From Bacteroidetes bacterium UBA7674 (lineage in GTDB: Bacteria; Bacteroidota; Bacteroidia; Chitinophagales; Chitinophagaceae): a stretch of DNA of 64,000 nt. The first letter of the stretch is position 1. Every line of letters starts with the position of its first letter. The stretch is from positions 316,999-380,998 of the forward strand of contig DLHG01000004.1 in assembly GCA_002483105.1 (NCBI GenBank), written 5' to 3'. The position numbers and the translations under genes are program-made. Below the pieces are notes generated by a model that made no database searches, was not told the origin of the DNA, and saw only the letters and a program-made list of their open reading frames with translations. Shown one piece after another: positions 25,454 to 35,281 of this stretch.

Positions 25454-27820
25454 TTAAGAGTGTCCTTGCTCCATATGTTCTTCTTCATCATCCTTTTCCA
25501 TCAGCAGGGTAGCCCTGCGCTTCTCTGCCTTATCCATCCATAGCAGTAGTGCCGGTTGCAACGTAAGATTGGTCACCATGGCCAATAATAAGGTGAGCGA
25601 AGTAAGATACCCCAGCGACTTAGTGCCATCAAAGTCTGACAAAGCAAATACACCAAAACCAACTATCAGAATCAGTGATGTATAGATGATACTCAATCCT
25701 GTATCTTGAATCGTGCGTTGTACGTTATTGGCAATGCCATCATCGTGGCGTTGCAGCTCCTGTTTAAAGTTGACAAGGAAGCGTATAGTTACGTCTATGG
25801 TAATACCCAACGCCACACTGAACACCAATACCGTTGATGGCTTTATCGGGATACCTACCCAGCCCATGATACCCGCAGTTATGAGTAGCGGAACAATATT
25901 CACCACCATTGAGATCAGCAGTATCCTCCACGAACGGAACAAGACTATCATACAACCGAATATCATCAGGAAAGCCAATATCAGGCTATCCCTCAGGCTA
26001 TTGATAATGAATTTGCTACCCTCCAGGAATACGACACTTGTTCCGGTAAAAGTCACTTCGTACCTGCTGGTATCAAACAACTCATATACTTTCGGGCGGA
26101 TGCTATCCAATAATACAGGCAGGCGTTTAGAACCTACGTCGGCCATATTCACACTGATACGTGTTTTCTGCTTCGTGCTATCCATAAAGGCAGAGAGCAG
26201 TTGCGTGAATTGTGTTTTCTTATCGCCTTTGCCGCCGCTGAGGTATGGCGCCAACTCTATCGCATCTATGGTCGGCATACTGTAATAGATGCTGTCGCCG
26301 CCATTGTATGCTTGCCTGATGAACTTGATACCTTCCGATATAGCCAGCGAGTGGCCGATCTCCGGGAATGTATTCAGGTAGCTGATGAGCTCATCCATGT
26401 TGCTCATCACCTTCAGGGTTACGCCACCTTTCTTTTTGGTATCTATCACTATTTCCAGCGGCATCACACCACGGAAGTTCTTCTCAAAGAATTTAAGATC
26501 AGTATATACTTTAGCATCTTTGGGTAAGTCATCTACTATGTGCCCAACAGTCTGCAACCGCATTACACCTGCCGCCGACACGCCGCAGATAATTGCCGTG
26601 GCCACATATACCCACATACGGTGATCGAATACCCAGCGGGTAAGTGTCAGCAATAGTTTATTGATCCACTTGTTCTCCAGGTAGCTGGTGTGCTTCACCT
26701 TAGGCGGTGCCAGGAAGCTAAACAGGGCCGGGATAAATATCAGCGAGATCACGAATATCGCCATGATGTTCAGCCCTGCAACAAGACCGAATTCTTTCAA
26801 TATCGTACTCTTGGTGAAGAAGAACACACCAAAGCCAATGGCAGCAGTAAGGTTGGTGAACAGCGTTACTATACCCATGCGCTCCGTCATGCGGAGCAAT
26901 GCTTTTACTTTATTGGGATACTTATGGTACTCCGCATGATACTTGTTGAGGAAATACACGCAGTTGGGTATCCCTATGACGACTATCAGCGAAGGTATCA
27001 ACGCAGTGAGCAAGGTTATCTTATATCCCAGCAGGCTTATTGTGCCCAGCGACCATACCACACCTACCGCCACAACGATGAGCGATGTAATGACCGCCAC
27101 ACCTGAGCGGAAAAATAGGAACAGTATCAATGCTGTAAGCAAGAAAGACATTATCAGGAACAGCTTCATTTCCGACTGTACCTGTGCCGCCATCATGGTA
27201 CGTATCAGCGGCAGGCCGGAATAGTGCAGTTCTATATTATGCTTCTTGCCAAAGGCATCCGCAGGCTTTAGTATATTATTTACAACCTCGGTACGGTTGG
27301 CCGAGTTCAGAACCTTCTTGTCAATGCGCAGCGCCATCAGGTAAGCATCTGCTTCAGCATTGTAAAGGAACCCTTTGTAGAAGGGAAGGCTGGCGAACTT
27401 TTCTTTAAAGCTATCCACATTTACCGTGGCAGGGTTATCACCCATCAGCTTCACCACGTTCATTTTGTGTGTTGCCGTATCAGGCACAAGGGTGATAGCG
27501 CCGGGTACGCTCAATACATTTTCAACGCCTTGTACTTTTTCTATTTCCTTTACGAGCAGGGCATAGTCTTTAAAGAAGCCATCCTCAAAAAAATCTTTGG
27601 ATTGAACGCCTATCACCATCAGATTACCGTCTTCGCCAAACAGCTTACGGAAAGATTGATATGCCTGGTATTTGGGATTATCGGTGGGGATAGCATTGGT
27701 AAACTCATAGCTGAGCTCCACCTTCGATGCCTGGTAACCCATAAACGCCGTAGCTGCCAGTAATATTACCATCAACGCTACGCGGAACTTAATGACAAAA
27801 GCTGCTATCCTGTACCACAT
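25454..27820 (-). CDS. RND superfamily exporter (MMPL/HpnN-like)
   Basis: 788 residues with the RND two-fold repeat: membrane helix at about 12-30, a periplasmic loop to about 205, a five-helix block (about 210-365), another single helix near 400, a second periplasmic loop and a second block (about 625-765). Sterol-sensing-like motifs (ALIPSLIVVIGIPNCVYFLN; ALGITIDVTIRFLVNF) with acidic residues sit in the helix bundles. It belongs with the predicted exporters related to MmpL and HpnN, which move lipids such as hopanoids; it lacks the size and partners of a drug-efflux AcrB. No hopanoid genes are near. The acidic tail ends with DDEEEHMEQG. Confidence 0.85.
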   Translation of the reverse strand: MWYRIAAFVIKFRVALMVILLAATAFMGYQASKVELSYEFTNAIPTDNPKYQAYQSFRKLFGEDGNLMVIGVQSKDFFEDGFFKDYALLVKEIEKVQGVENVLSVPGAITLVPDTATHKMNVVKLMGDNPATVNVDSFKEKFASLPFYKGFLYNAEADAYLMALRIDKKVLNSANRTEVVNNILKPADAFGKKHNIELHYSGLPLIRTMMAAQVQSEMKLFLIMSFLLTALILFLFFRSGVAVITSLIVVAVGVVWSLGTISLLGYKITLLTALIPSLIVVIGIPNCVYFLNKYHAEYHKYPNKVKALLRMTERMGIVTLFTNLTAAIGFGVFFFTKSTILKEFGLVAGLNIMAIFVISLIFIPALFSFLAPPKVKHTSYLENKWINKLLLTLTRWVFDHRMWVYVATAIICGVSAAGVMRLQTVGHIVDDLPKDAKVYTDLKFFEKNFRGVMPLEIVIDTKKKGGVTLKVMSNMDELISYLNTFPEIGHSLAISEGIKFIRQAYNGGDSIYYSMPTIDAIELAPYLSGGKGDKKTQFTQLLSAFMDSTKQKTRISVNMADVGSKRLPVLLDSIRPKVYELFDTSRYEVTFTGTSVVFLEGSKFIINSLRDSLILAFLMIFGCMIVLFRSWRILLISMVVNIVPLLITAGIMGWVGIPIKPSTVLVFSVALGITIDVTIRFLVNFKQELQRHDDGIANNVQRTIQDTGLSIIYTSLILIVGFGVFALSDFDGTKSLGYLTSLTLLLAMVTNLTLQPALLLWMDKAEKRRATLLMEKDDEEEHMEQGHS

Positions 27821-27849
27821 GTGGGCGCGAAAATACTAAAGAATAGCCC

Positions 27850-27875
27850 AAAAGCCTAAAATACATTAGGCTTTT
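27850..27875 (-). terminator. Terminator after the lipoprotein gene
   Basis: A perfect 10-bp stem (27850-27859 with 27866-27875) lies between the stop of the lipoprotein gene and the start of the RND gene, both on the minus strand, so the two are separate units. Confidence 0.78.
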
Positions 27876-27899
27876 ATCTGTTATAAGTATTTGTTGTTA

Positions 27900-28436
27900 T
27901 TAACGTAACGTATCCGTCGGGTCGAAGGTCGTCAGCAGGATGTGTAACCTGTTATCCCCGCCGGTGATACCGGTACCGGGATTCAAGGTCTGTCCATCTA
28001 CAATTATACGCGGATAATAGTTCATGCAACAGTTGTTGCCGCATCTTTCCTTGTCCACATAGAACTGTATGGTGGTAACGGGTTGATTGTTCTTCCAGTG
28101 TATTTCCAGTTTCTTACAATCCTGCCAGTTATTGAAGGAGGTAAGGCTATCGAAGCTCAGGGACGTTACGGTGATATTGCTATCTGTAACAGTGGCTGTA
28201 CCCTTGATTATTTTTATTGGCGTGCTCGGAGAGCAGGTCTGGATTACCTTTATGTTCGCAGGGTCGTAAAAGCCCGGAACCATGTAGTCTTTGTAGTTGA
28301 ATGTATTGATCATCGAGATGCTCACCTGTGTGAACTCGGGCTCTGCCGGGAAGGTACAGGTAGGAGATTCAGCATCATTTTTACAGCCTGCAACAACTAT
28401 CGCCAGGGCTAAGAGGGTATATATCTTACGTATCAT
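27900..28436 (-). CDS. Lipoprotein of unknown function
   Basis: 178 residues from the ATG at 28436; upstream in-frame sequence is untranslated leader and terminator. The first 18 residues form a lipoprotein signal with lipobox VAGC18. The rest is beta-rich and holds several cysteines, including a CGNNCC cluster near residue 140, that could pair in the periplasm. I do not recognise the domain. Its -7 element ends only 7 bases before the start codon. Confidence 0.68.
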   Translation of the reverse strand: MIRKIYTLLALAIVVAGCKNDAESPTCTFPAEPEFTQVSISMINTFNYKDYMVPGFYDPANIKVIQTCSPSTPIKIIKGTATVTDSNITVTSLSFDSLTSFNNWQDCKKLEIHWKNNQPVTTIQFYVDKERCGNNCCMNYYPRIIVDGQTLNPGTGITGGDNRLHILLTTFDPTDTLR

Positions 28437-28443
28437 CAGGATA

Positions 28444-28451
28444 CAAATGTA
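28444..28451 (-). promoter_or_regulatory. TAnnTTTG -7 element for the lipoprotein gene
   Basis: The minus strand reads TACATTTG from 28451 to 28444, an exact match, 7 bases upstream of the ATG at 28436. No -33 TTG is evident. Confidence 0.45.
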
Positions 28452-28495
28452 ATTATTTATTTGTTTACGGGGAAATGCTGACCATGTATAAAAAA

Positions 28496-28523
28496 GCTGC
28501 CTCAAAATGATATTTGAGGCAGC
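28496..28523 (-). terminator. Terminator after the S74-domain T9SS protein gene
   Basis: A perfect 11-bp stem (28496-28506 with 28513-28523, six-base loop), followed on the minus strand by a run of T, closes the gene at 28549-30093. Confidence 0.87.
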
Positions 28524-28548
28524 CCAAAAGTTTAAGATGAAAAAGTTG

Positions 28549-30093
28549 CTATTTAGACAGCACCATCTTCTTTGTATCAATCTTAACTCCGTCAATAACC
28601 AAAGAGTACATATATATCCCTGCAGGTAGTTCACCACCATTAATAGTGACGTTGCCTTTTCCTGAGCTACTGATGTTGAATCGGCTTAGTAGTTCACCCT
28701 TAATAGAATATATACCAATATACGCCTCTGATTTCAGGGAAGATACGTTGTACCTTATCACAGTTTCAGAAGTGAAGGGGTTGGGCGTATTCTGTTCCAG
28801 TGTGCTTCCAGTAGCAGGAGTAATGATGTCTGTAGCCGAAGAAGTATTTTCCCCTTTCAAGCGCGCCACTTCATCTTTCAATTCGTTGATCATTTTTTGC
28901 TGCTCCTGGATGGCTTGCGTTAATGTTGGTATGATAGCATTGTAATCAACAGCATATTCTCCGTTTTCGTCTTTGATTACTGTATTTGGGAGTACTTCCT
29001 TAAGTTCCTGTGCTATAAACCCTTGGTGTTTCAAGCGGTCGAATTCTCGCTCTTTATACTCTTCAGCCCTCCAGCTATACTCTACGGGGCGCAGTTTCAT
29101 AACCTTTCCAAGAGAGTTTTCTAAAATGTTAATGTCCTTTTTGAACTTGGCATCGGATGTTGCCACAAAATATGTGCTTCGAGTAAGCCCCCTGACCTCC
29201 AGGCGAACAGTTTGTGTAGGCGGCGCTCCGGCTGTAAATACACCTGTTCCTGCCGTATATCCAAACCCTCCAGTAGTATTGATACCTACGGTAGTGCCAT
29301 TGTCATATATCTGACTACAGGTCAGGTCGCCATTAGCATTAGTTACTTTAGGAACAAATAATGGTGTCGTACAGTTTGTGCAAGGGGTTTTACATCCACT
29401 ACCACTAACAGCGGCACATTTTACATCTGGAAAATTATCTCTGTCCATGATAGAAGCTGTTCCAGTTTGGGAAATGATATCAGCATCGATGCTTAACCCA
29501 ATTGGATTATTCGGGCCAGCCACGCCAATATTTTCAATTGTGATCCTAATAATGTGTTCACCTGGAGCGAACATTGCAGAATAGTTTATGGCAGTATTGA
29601 ATCCTAATGTCAAACCCGGAACTGCTATACCGTCCACCGTCATCGATACAAATTGATTATCTGCGCGGCCCGAGCCAGTGATTCTAAGCGAATCGGCAAT
29701 ACAATTTTCAAATTTCCGTATGAATGTAATAGTCGCACCAACAGCATCCACTTCTGCATCAACAGTTACCATTCTACCGTTGGCAGCACCGGCAGCGGGT
29801 TCGTATGTTAACCAACGGGTACTTCCAAGCGGTGCTGTCCAGCCATCTGATATCCAGGCATCATATGGCGTTCCTCCTGATGTTAGTGGGAGAGATACAT
29901 TAACTACATCCCAGTTAGGATCCTGGCTATTGAATGGAAGTAATGCAGTAGTAACGTTGGAGTAGCCGGTATTGATAGAGATCGAGCTGACCAATTGGGC
30001 TGATGTTGAAAGAGAGGCAAAAAGAGTAAGTGATGTAAATAAAAGTTTGGCCTTTCCGCGTAGGCGCGCGGTCGCAGTTTTTAGGTTTTTCAT
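28549..30093 (-). CDS. T9SS-secreted protein with S74-type intramolecular chaperone domain
   Basis: 514 residues: a signal peptide (cleavage near TSAQ), a beta-rich N-terminal region of about 170 residues, a cysteine-rich patch (GCKTPCTNC), then a peptidase S74 block at about 310-410 (SDAKFKKDINILENSLGKVM, LRPVEYSW, HQGFIAQEL) with a following coiled coil, and finally a T9SS sorting domain (LEQNTPNPFTSETVIRY, GIYMYSL, KKMVLSK). S74 domains are known from phage tail spikes, where they drive trimer folding and then cut themselves off. Here the domain would form a trimeric surface fibre exported by the type IX system. Cargo function is unknown. Confidence 0.85.
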   Translation of the reverse strand: MKNLKTATARLRGKAKLLFTSLTLFASLSTSAQLVSSISINTGYSNVTTALLPFNSQDPNWDVVNVSLPLTSGGTPYDAWISDGWTAPLGSTRWLTYEPAAGAANGRMVTVDAEVDAVGATITFIRKFENCIADSLRITGSGRADNQFVSMTVDGIAVPGLTLGFNTAINYSAMFAPGEHIIRITIENIGVAGPNNPIGLSIDADIISQTGTASIMDRDNFPDVKCAAVSGSGCKTPCTNCTTPLFVPKVTNANGDLTCSQIYDNGTTVGINTTGGFGYTAGTGVFTAGAPPTQTVRLEVRGLTRSTYFVATSDAKFKKDINILENSLGKVMKLRPVEYSWRAEEYKEREFDRLKHQGFIAQELKEVLPNTVIKDENGEYAVDYNAIIPTLTQAIQEQQKMINELKDEVARLKGENTSSATDIITPATGSTLEQNTPNPFTSETVIRYNVSSLKSEAYIGIYSIKGELLSRFNISSSGKGNVTINGGELPAGIYMYSLVIDGVKIDTKKMVLSK

Positions 30094-30186
30094 AGAAGTT
30101 GTTTAATTAGTGAATAATGATAAGGGGCGATACGGCCGTATGCTACCTTAAATCGAATATAGATCCATAAATATCGAAGCGTTTAT

Positions 30187-30260
30187 CTCATTTGATGAGG
30201 AGACCTTTTGATCTGACGAATATATGTCCTCATCAGACGAATAGACGTTGGTCGGACGAA
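30187..30260. promoter_or_regulatory. Direct and inverted repeats upstream of the S74 T9SS gene
   Basis: Three copies of the 9-mer TCnGACGAA start at 30212, 30233 and 30252 (spacing 21 and 19, close to two helical turns). Beside them lie a palindrome CTCAT-TTG-ATGAG at 30187-30199 and an inverted pair GATGAGGA (30194-30201) / TCCTCATC (30227-30234). They sit 95-167 bases before the start at 30093 and look like binding sites of a regulator that reads 9-bp direct repeats. Confidence 0.4.
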
Positions 30261-30273
30261 GCAATAGATACAA

Positions 30274-30313
30274 AAAAGAATAGCTGCCTATATTAACAGG
30301 CAGCTATTCTTTT
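30274..30313 (-). terminator. Terminator after the thermolysin-like protease gene
   Basis: A perfect 16-bp stem (30274-30289 with 30298-30313) with an 8-base loop follows the stop codon of the minus-strand protease gene. Confidence 0.9.
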
Positions 30314-30328
30314 CTAGTTTTAAAATAC

Positions 30329-33300
30329 TTATTGCAGTGTTATCCTTGAAGTATATGTTTTCTCCGTGGTTACCACCTTCACCATATAAATGCCTCTTGC
30401 GGCCTTGCTGAGGTCGAATGGTATTTTGGCCTGGTCTTTCACCACGCTTCTGTGTATCACCTTACCTGCTATGTCCGTTATCAGGATTTCTGTTTTATCG
30501 GATGTTGATGGCAGTTCCAGCCAGCATATACCCGTTGTAGGGTTGGGATAGAACCTTGGTTCTGATACGACTGTATTGCCAACACTTACAGGTATGTCTG
30601 TAACCATTATCGGCATAGTAGTAAATGAACAACCGTTTATATCAGATGCCATTACAGTATAGCTACCATTTTGTGTAGCCGTATATACCTGGCTGGTAGC
30701 GCCTATTATCAGCACACCGTCAAGGTACCATTGGTAGAAAGGAAATGCTCCATCAGCAGTAAATGTATTACCCACCTGCGTTACGTTCACCACCGGCAGC
30801 GGGTTCACCGTCACCAATATTATCGAGCGTTGACTTTCGCAGATACCATCGTTCTGGCTTACATAGAATGGTGTAGTGCCAAGAGTATTTGTAGTAGGCG
30901 TTGGCGCTACAGTAGACGCCGTTCCGCCTGTTGGCACATCATACCATTGCAGGTTGGTACCTGTTGCTGTCAGCTGAGCCGGTGGCTCGTTCAGGCAATA
31001 TACTATAGAGCCTATCACGCCCGGCGTATTCGGGGTAACGTTTACGCTTACAGGCTTTGTTTGCGGCAATCCACTTCCGCAGCTGTTATTGGCAGTCACC
31101 GTTATGTTGCCGGAGAATGTACCTGTAGTTACAGTTATGCTGTTGGTAGTGCTTGTTCCTATCCAGCCACCCGGGAATGTCCAGGTATATGAAGAGGCAC
31201 CCGCAACTGCCGGAGCAGTGTATGTTTCCGATACGCCCGAGCATACAGGATCTGCTCCTGAGATACTAGCAGGTTGTGCGGGTGGTGTACCGTTTTGTGT
31301 AGTCACTACTACGGTATCCATTCCTACGCAGCCGGTTGTACTGTTCGTAATTGTCAGATAATAGCTGCCGCCATTAATTGCCTGCACATTATTTATTTGC
31401 GGGTTTTGTATGGCGGAGTTAAAGCCGTTCGGCCCTGTCCATGCATAAGTAACACCTGCTACAGATGTTGCTGTCAGGTTCAGTGAGCTTCCGGTACATA
31501 CCGGCGTGTTCGCGTTTGCAATCGCTACAGGATTAGCATTGACTATCACATGTGTTTGCAGAGAAGTATCAGGACATCCCAGTGCCGTGATCACTACATC
31601 GTAGAATCCGGAGCCTGTTGCGGTGAACGAACTAGTAGTTGCACCGGGTAAGATGCTGTTATTATTACGCCATTGGTAAGAGTAGCCGGTACCTGTTGCC
31701 GCGCTCAACTGCACATTGTCTCCTGCACATATATTTACCGTTCCCGATGGGCTTATTACCACATTCGGCAGCGGATTATGAGTAATGGTTACTATCGCAG
31801 ATGTATCGCTCACAGCAACAGAGTTGGTCATGATGAATTGATAGTCTCCCGCCAAAGTAGCGTTATAACTACTGCTGGTAGCACCCGGTATCAATATACC
31901 ATTACGAAGCCAGCTATAGCTCACGCCTGTGGCGGTATTACCATTCAACTGCACAATCGTATTCGGACAAACGGTCGTAGGCCCTACAGGTGTTATTACC
32001 GGCACAGGCGGAGGCAATGGCCCATCCGTAAGGTAGTAGCGGGAGAAGCCGGTAAAGGTTCCGCTAAAAGCTGTAAAGCTCGGCAGGCTCGTAACAGTAG
32101 GTGTCAGCAATACGGAGTTGCCCATATTGATGGTAGCATCTGTTGGTTCGTTCGTTTTTACAAGGAACAATGTATTGGCAGCTACACCATTTAATTCTGC
32201 AGGTGTCATATACACTGTTGCAGTATAGTTAGTAGTGCTTCCGTTTATCGTAGGCGTAATGGTGAATTCTTTCAAAGATCTTGAGGTACCACCATACACC
32301 GAAGGAGCAAATCCATTGCCTGCACCACTAAGGTTAGCCGTTACGCAACCGAGGTCATTACTAATGGTATTAAGCCCTGCTATCAATTGGCTATCCGCTG
32401 CAGAGTAGAAATATACCTCTGTTCCTGAGCGCACATTCCATATGCGGCTGCTACCGTTGGTGGATTCTATAGCAGTGCCGGGTGTTATCTGCCCGAATCG
32501 TGTTACAGGGCGCACAGTAGAACTTCCGCTGGTAGTCGTAGTGGCACAAAGGGATGTAGCGCCGTTGTTCTTGTTGTATATATTATACGTAGTACCTGTC
32601 TGGAACCCCTGGCAGACATCATTGTTGGCAATATTGGTGGTGTTGTTGAAGCATACATTCACTATTAAGCTTCCGCCTGTCCACACATAGTTGGTTTGGA
32701 ATGGCAATGTATTCCATCCGGTTGTAGTGGTTACATCACCGGTATAAACCTGAGTAAGACCCGTAGTTACAATTGCCGGAATCGTAGTAGCCGCAGTATT
32801 CGCAAGACTTACCGTAAAGCCGGTAAACGGAACAACGCCCGAGTTCTTAGTTATTACATTGAATGCGATAGAGTTGAGCGGATTCCCCACTACAAGTCCT
32901 GAAGCAGCAAGGTCAGCTGCGGTAAGCAGGTATTGCAACCTCATACGCCTGTTACTGCTCTGGAAGGGAGAACCACCATTGCTGGTAGTGGTATTGGTCA
33001 GCACCGTGTGTGTATTTACGCTACCTGCATTCGGTGCATTGTCCTGGTTATCTATGTCAATATGTATTGTATCGGCCGCAGTGTTGAGAACAGCATCACT
33101 ACCATTAACCGACAATACTAATTGCAGCTTCAGATAAGTATCATCATTCACAGCGCCATCATCAAATATTTGCAGCGTTACATTCTGCGTAGTAGTGCTA
33201 CCTGCGTTAAACGTTAATGTACCGCTGGTCATTACGTAATCTACACCTGCTACAGCATTACCTGCTACCACGTTTACGGCAACAGTAGGATTACCGCCTG

Positions 33301-35110
33301 TTGGGCCTGCATTAATGGTTACCGGTATGTTCACTATTTTGCTGGAAGGACAAACAGTAGTATTATTCCACTCAGATATTGTTGTACTGGTCGTTCCAAA
33401 TTGTATGGTGGGTATACACACCACAAACTGAGTACCAACACCCACCGCATACCATGCATTGGTTACAGCCTGGGCCTGTGGAGAGCATGGCCCCCATACA
33501 GTATTCGCATAGTTTATCGCAGCTACGCGTGCATCCGCAAACGTGGAGTTGTTCACCAGCGCCTGCTCCGTATTATAAGCTATCAATGCCGCGGTGCTGA
33601 AACCGAGCCCTGTTACATTATACGCATCACCATTATCATTGGTGCCTGCTTCTCCTACTGTTAGTATATAGAACCATTTGTTCAGTACGCCACTGTTGGA
33701 GTGTACGCCACAATAGTCGTTACCACTATTACATGGGCCGCCTACCGGTACCCAGTTGGTGCCTCCGTAAGTATCAGGGTCGCCATGTGCGTTGGGATTG
33801 CTCATACTACGCAGCGCGCTGTTGCTTATCTCCTCGCCTATGCGCCATATGTCCTTGGGTTCGGCATCTACTTCAAATGGGTTCGACCAGTTCTCTATCA
33901 CCGCTCCCCATATATCACTGAAGCCTTCGTTCATACCACCGGACTCCGCCACGTAATCCAGGTCGGAGGTGTAGGTACATACTGCGTGTCCTATTTCATG
34001 CGCCACTACGTCTATACTGGTGAGCGGGTCAAAGCCACCGTTACCGGTACCAGTTCCATCACCGTAAGTCATTCTTATACCGTCCCAGAAGGCATTGTTG
34101 TAGTTCACATCATAGTGTACATAGCTCCTGATAGCAGCGCCTGCATCATCAAAGCTATTGCGCCCATGCTCCGTTATCCAGTAGTCATATACCATCTCAG
34201 CACCCCAGTGTGCATCTATGCCGGCATCAGGAGTTGCCCAGTTGAGCACACTGTTTACAAAGTTGGTATTAGTATAACTGGTTGTATTATTAGCATCATA
34301 AGTAAAGATACCGTTACCGCGCGTAGAGTCGTGAAGGAAGTAGTTTACACCTACATGGCCTGTTACTATCGGCCTGATAGCGCTGTATAGCGTGGCTCCT
34401 GTAGCGTTAGTATGCTTTATCTGCGGGTTCTTATGTAGTATTTCACCGTTCTGTGCATTCACATAGACTATATCACGGCTCAATGGTGCTTTAGCGTAGA
34501 TGTCAAAGCTATATGCCAGGTATAGTTTACCATCACCACCTGCTGCACTCATCTTTTCTATGTACACGAGTTTTGCCTTAGGCAGGTAGCTGGTATCGGC
34601 ACCGAATGTTTGCTTAAATGTAGCTTCCTCACCCGCATCTTGCCACATATACGTTTGCGCACCTATGTATTGCAATGCCTTATCAAAGGCTTGCGCTTCG
34701 GTAAGCATTGGAGTGGTTGACATGGAGGGGTCCGTCTTATAGAAATTCCCGGTAAGGAAACTTACTTTCCCATCTTTGGAAAGAACGGTATAAGCCGACC
34801 TGTCTATTTTGATCCCTTTAAAATATTGGTGGTAGCGATCTACGCTCACACCCATTTTACCACTGCTGGTGTTCACAAACCTCAGTTCATCAGTAGCCTT
34901 GTTGATATCAAGATATTGGCTGAAGATGGCTTGTGCATCCCCCGGCGTATAATTACTACCAGGTGGCAGAGTTATCGACTTCGGGGTGTTGTCCCTGTCA
35001 TTTCTTATCACACCCGCATTCTGCGCAAAGGCACAGGTCGTTGATAGAGAAAGGATCACCGCAGTAAAGAATACTTTACTGCTGAATTTTCTTTTAGTAA
35101 AAATCCTCAT
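30329..35110 (-). CDS. Thermolysin-like (M4) metalloprotease with Ig-like repeats and T9SS sorting domain
   Basis: 1,593 residues: signal peptide (cleaved after FAQ, about 30), FTP and PepSY propeptide regions (about 50-215), and an M4 catalytic domain (about 230-560) with the zinc motif H371-E372-x-x-H375, the third ligand Glu in NEGFSDIWG and the catalytic His of GVHSNSGVLNKWFY. Beyond the enzyme come a Calx-beta-like domain, a further beta domain, then four or five Ig/PKD-like repeats (SYSWLRNGILIPGATSSSYN pattern), and the C-terminal T9SS sorting domain (RFYPNPTTG, GIYMVKVVT). The propeptide implies secretion as a zymogen. It should be a secreted or surface-bound protease that degrades extracellular protein. 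Confidence 0.92.
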   Translation of the reverse strand: MRIFTKRKFSSKVFFTAVILSLSTTCAFAQNAGVIRNDRDNTPKSITLPPGSNYTPGDAQAIFSQYLDINKATDELRFVNTSSGKMGVSVDRYHQYFKGIKIDRSAYTVLSKDGKVSFLTGNFYKTDPSMSTTPMLTEAQAFDKALQYIGAQTYMWQDAGEEATFKQTFGADTSYLPKAKLVYIEKMSAAGGDGKLYLAYSFDIYAKAPLSRDIVYVNAQNGEILHKNPQIKHTNATGATLYSAIRPIVTGHVGVNYFLHDSTRGNGIFTYDANNTTSYTNTNFVNSVLNWATPDAGIDAHWGAEMVYDYWITEHGRNSFDDAGAAIRSYVHYDVNYNNAFWDGIRMTYGDGTGTGNGGFDPLTSIDVVAHEIGHAVCTYTSDLDYVAESGGMNEGFSDIWGAVIENWSNPFEVDAEPKDIWRIGEEISNSALRSMSNPNAHGDPDTYGGTNWVPVGGPCNSGNDYCGVHSNSGVLNKWFYILTVGEAGTNDNGDAYNVTGLGFSTAALIAYNTEQALVNNSTFADARVAAINYANTVWGPCSPQAQAVTNAWYAVGVGTQFVVCIPTIQFGTTSTTISEWNNTTVCPSSKIVNIPVTINAGPTGGNPTVAVNVVAGNAVAGVDYVMTSGTLTFNAGSTTTQNVTLQIFDDGAVNDDTYLKLQLVLSVNGSDAVLNTAADTIHIDIDNQDNAPNAGSVNTHTVLTNTTTSNGGSPFQSSNRRMRLQYLLTAADLAASGLVVGNPLNSIAFNVITKNSGVVPFTGFTVSLANTAATTIPAIVTTGLTQVYTGDVTTTTGWNTLPFQTNYVWTGGSLIVNVCFNNTTNIANNDVCQGFQTGTTYNIYNKNNGATSLCATTTTSGSSTVRPVTRFGQITPGTAIESTNGSSRIWNVRSGTEVYFYSAADSQLIAGLNTISNDLGCVTANLSGAGNGFAPSVYGGTSRSLKEFTITPTINGSTTNYTATVYMTPAELNGVAANTLFLVKTNEPTDATINMGNSVLLTPTVTSLPSFTAFSGTFTGFSRYYLTDGPLPPPVPVITPVGPTTVCPNTIVQLNGNTATGVSYSWLRNGILIPGATSSSYNATLAGDYQFIMTNSVAVSDTSAIVTITHNPLPNVVISPSGTVNICAGDNVQLSAATGTGYSYQWRNNNSILPGATTSSFTATGSGFYDVVITALGCPDTSLQTHVIVNANPVAIANANTPVCTGSSLNLTATSVAGVTYAWTGPNGFNSAIQNPQINNVQAINGGSYYLTITNSTTGCVGMDTVVVTTQNGTPPAQPASISGADPVCSGVSETYTAPAVAGASSYTWTFPGGWIGTSTTNSITVTTGTFSGNITVTANNSCGSGLPQTKPVSVNVTPNTPGVIGSIVYCLNEPPAQLTATGTNLQWYDVPTGGTASTVAPTPTTNTLGTTPFYVSQNDGICESQRSIILVTVNPLPVVNVTQVGNTFTADGAFPFYQWYLDGVLIIGATSQVYTATQNGSYTVMASDINGCSFTTMPIMVTDIPVSVGNTVVSEPRFYPNPTTGICWLELPSTSDKTEILITDIAGKVIHRSVVKDQAKIPFDLSKAARGIYMVKVVTTEKTYTSRITLQ

Positions 35111-35281
35111 ATAAAAACAATATAAAAATTACCTAATAATACGTCTTCGGGTGATGGGAATATCATGCTAGATATACACTAAAGATATAAGTTTTGCCCT
35201 AATTTGTAAAGGTTTATAGGAAAAAAGGATACGAAAAACCTATTTTAACAGTTCTTATATAGTACCCTACTTAAACCTGCT

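Noticed and set aside
25713..26285. A 190-codon frame opposite the RND exporter
   Set aside because: Fully inside a strong coding region on the other strand, with low-complexity composition and no recognisable feature.
33701..34390. A 229-codon open frame antisense to the M4 protease
   Set aside because: It lies wholly inside the catalytic part of a well-supported protease gene and has no domain, signal or promoter; it is a shadow of the codon bias of the real gene.
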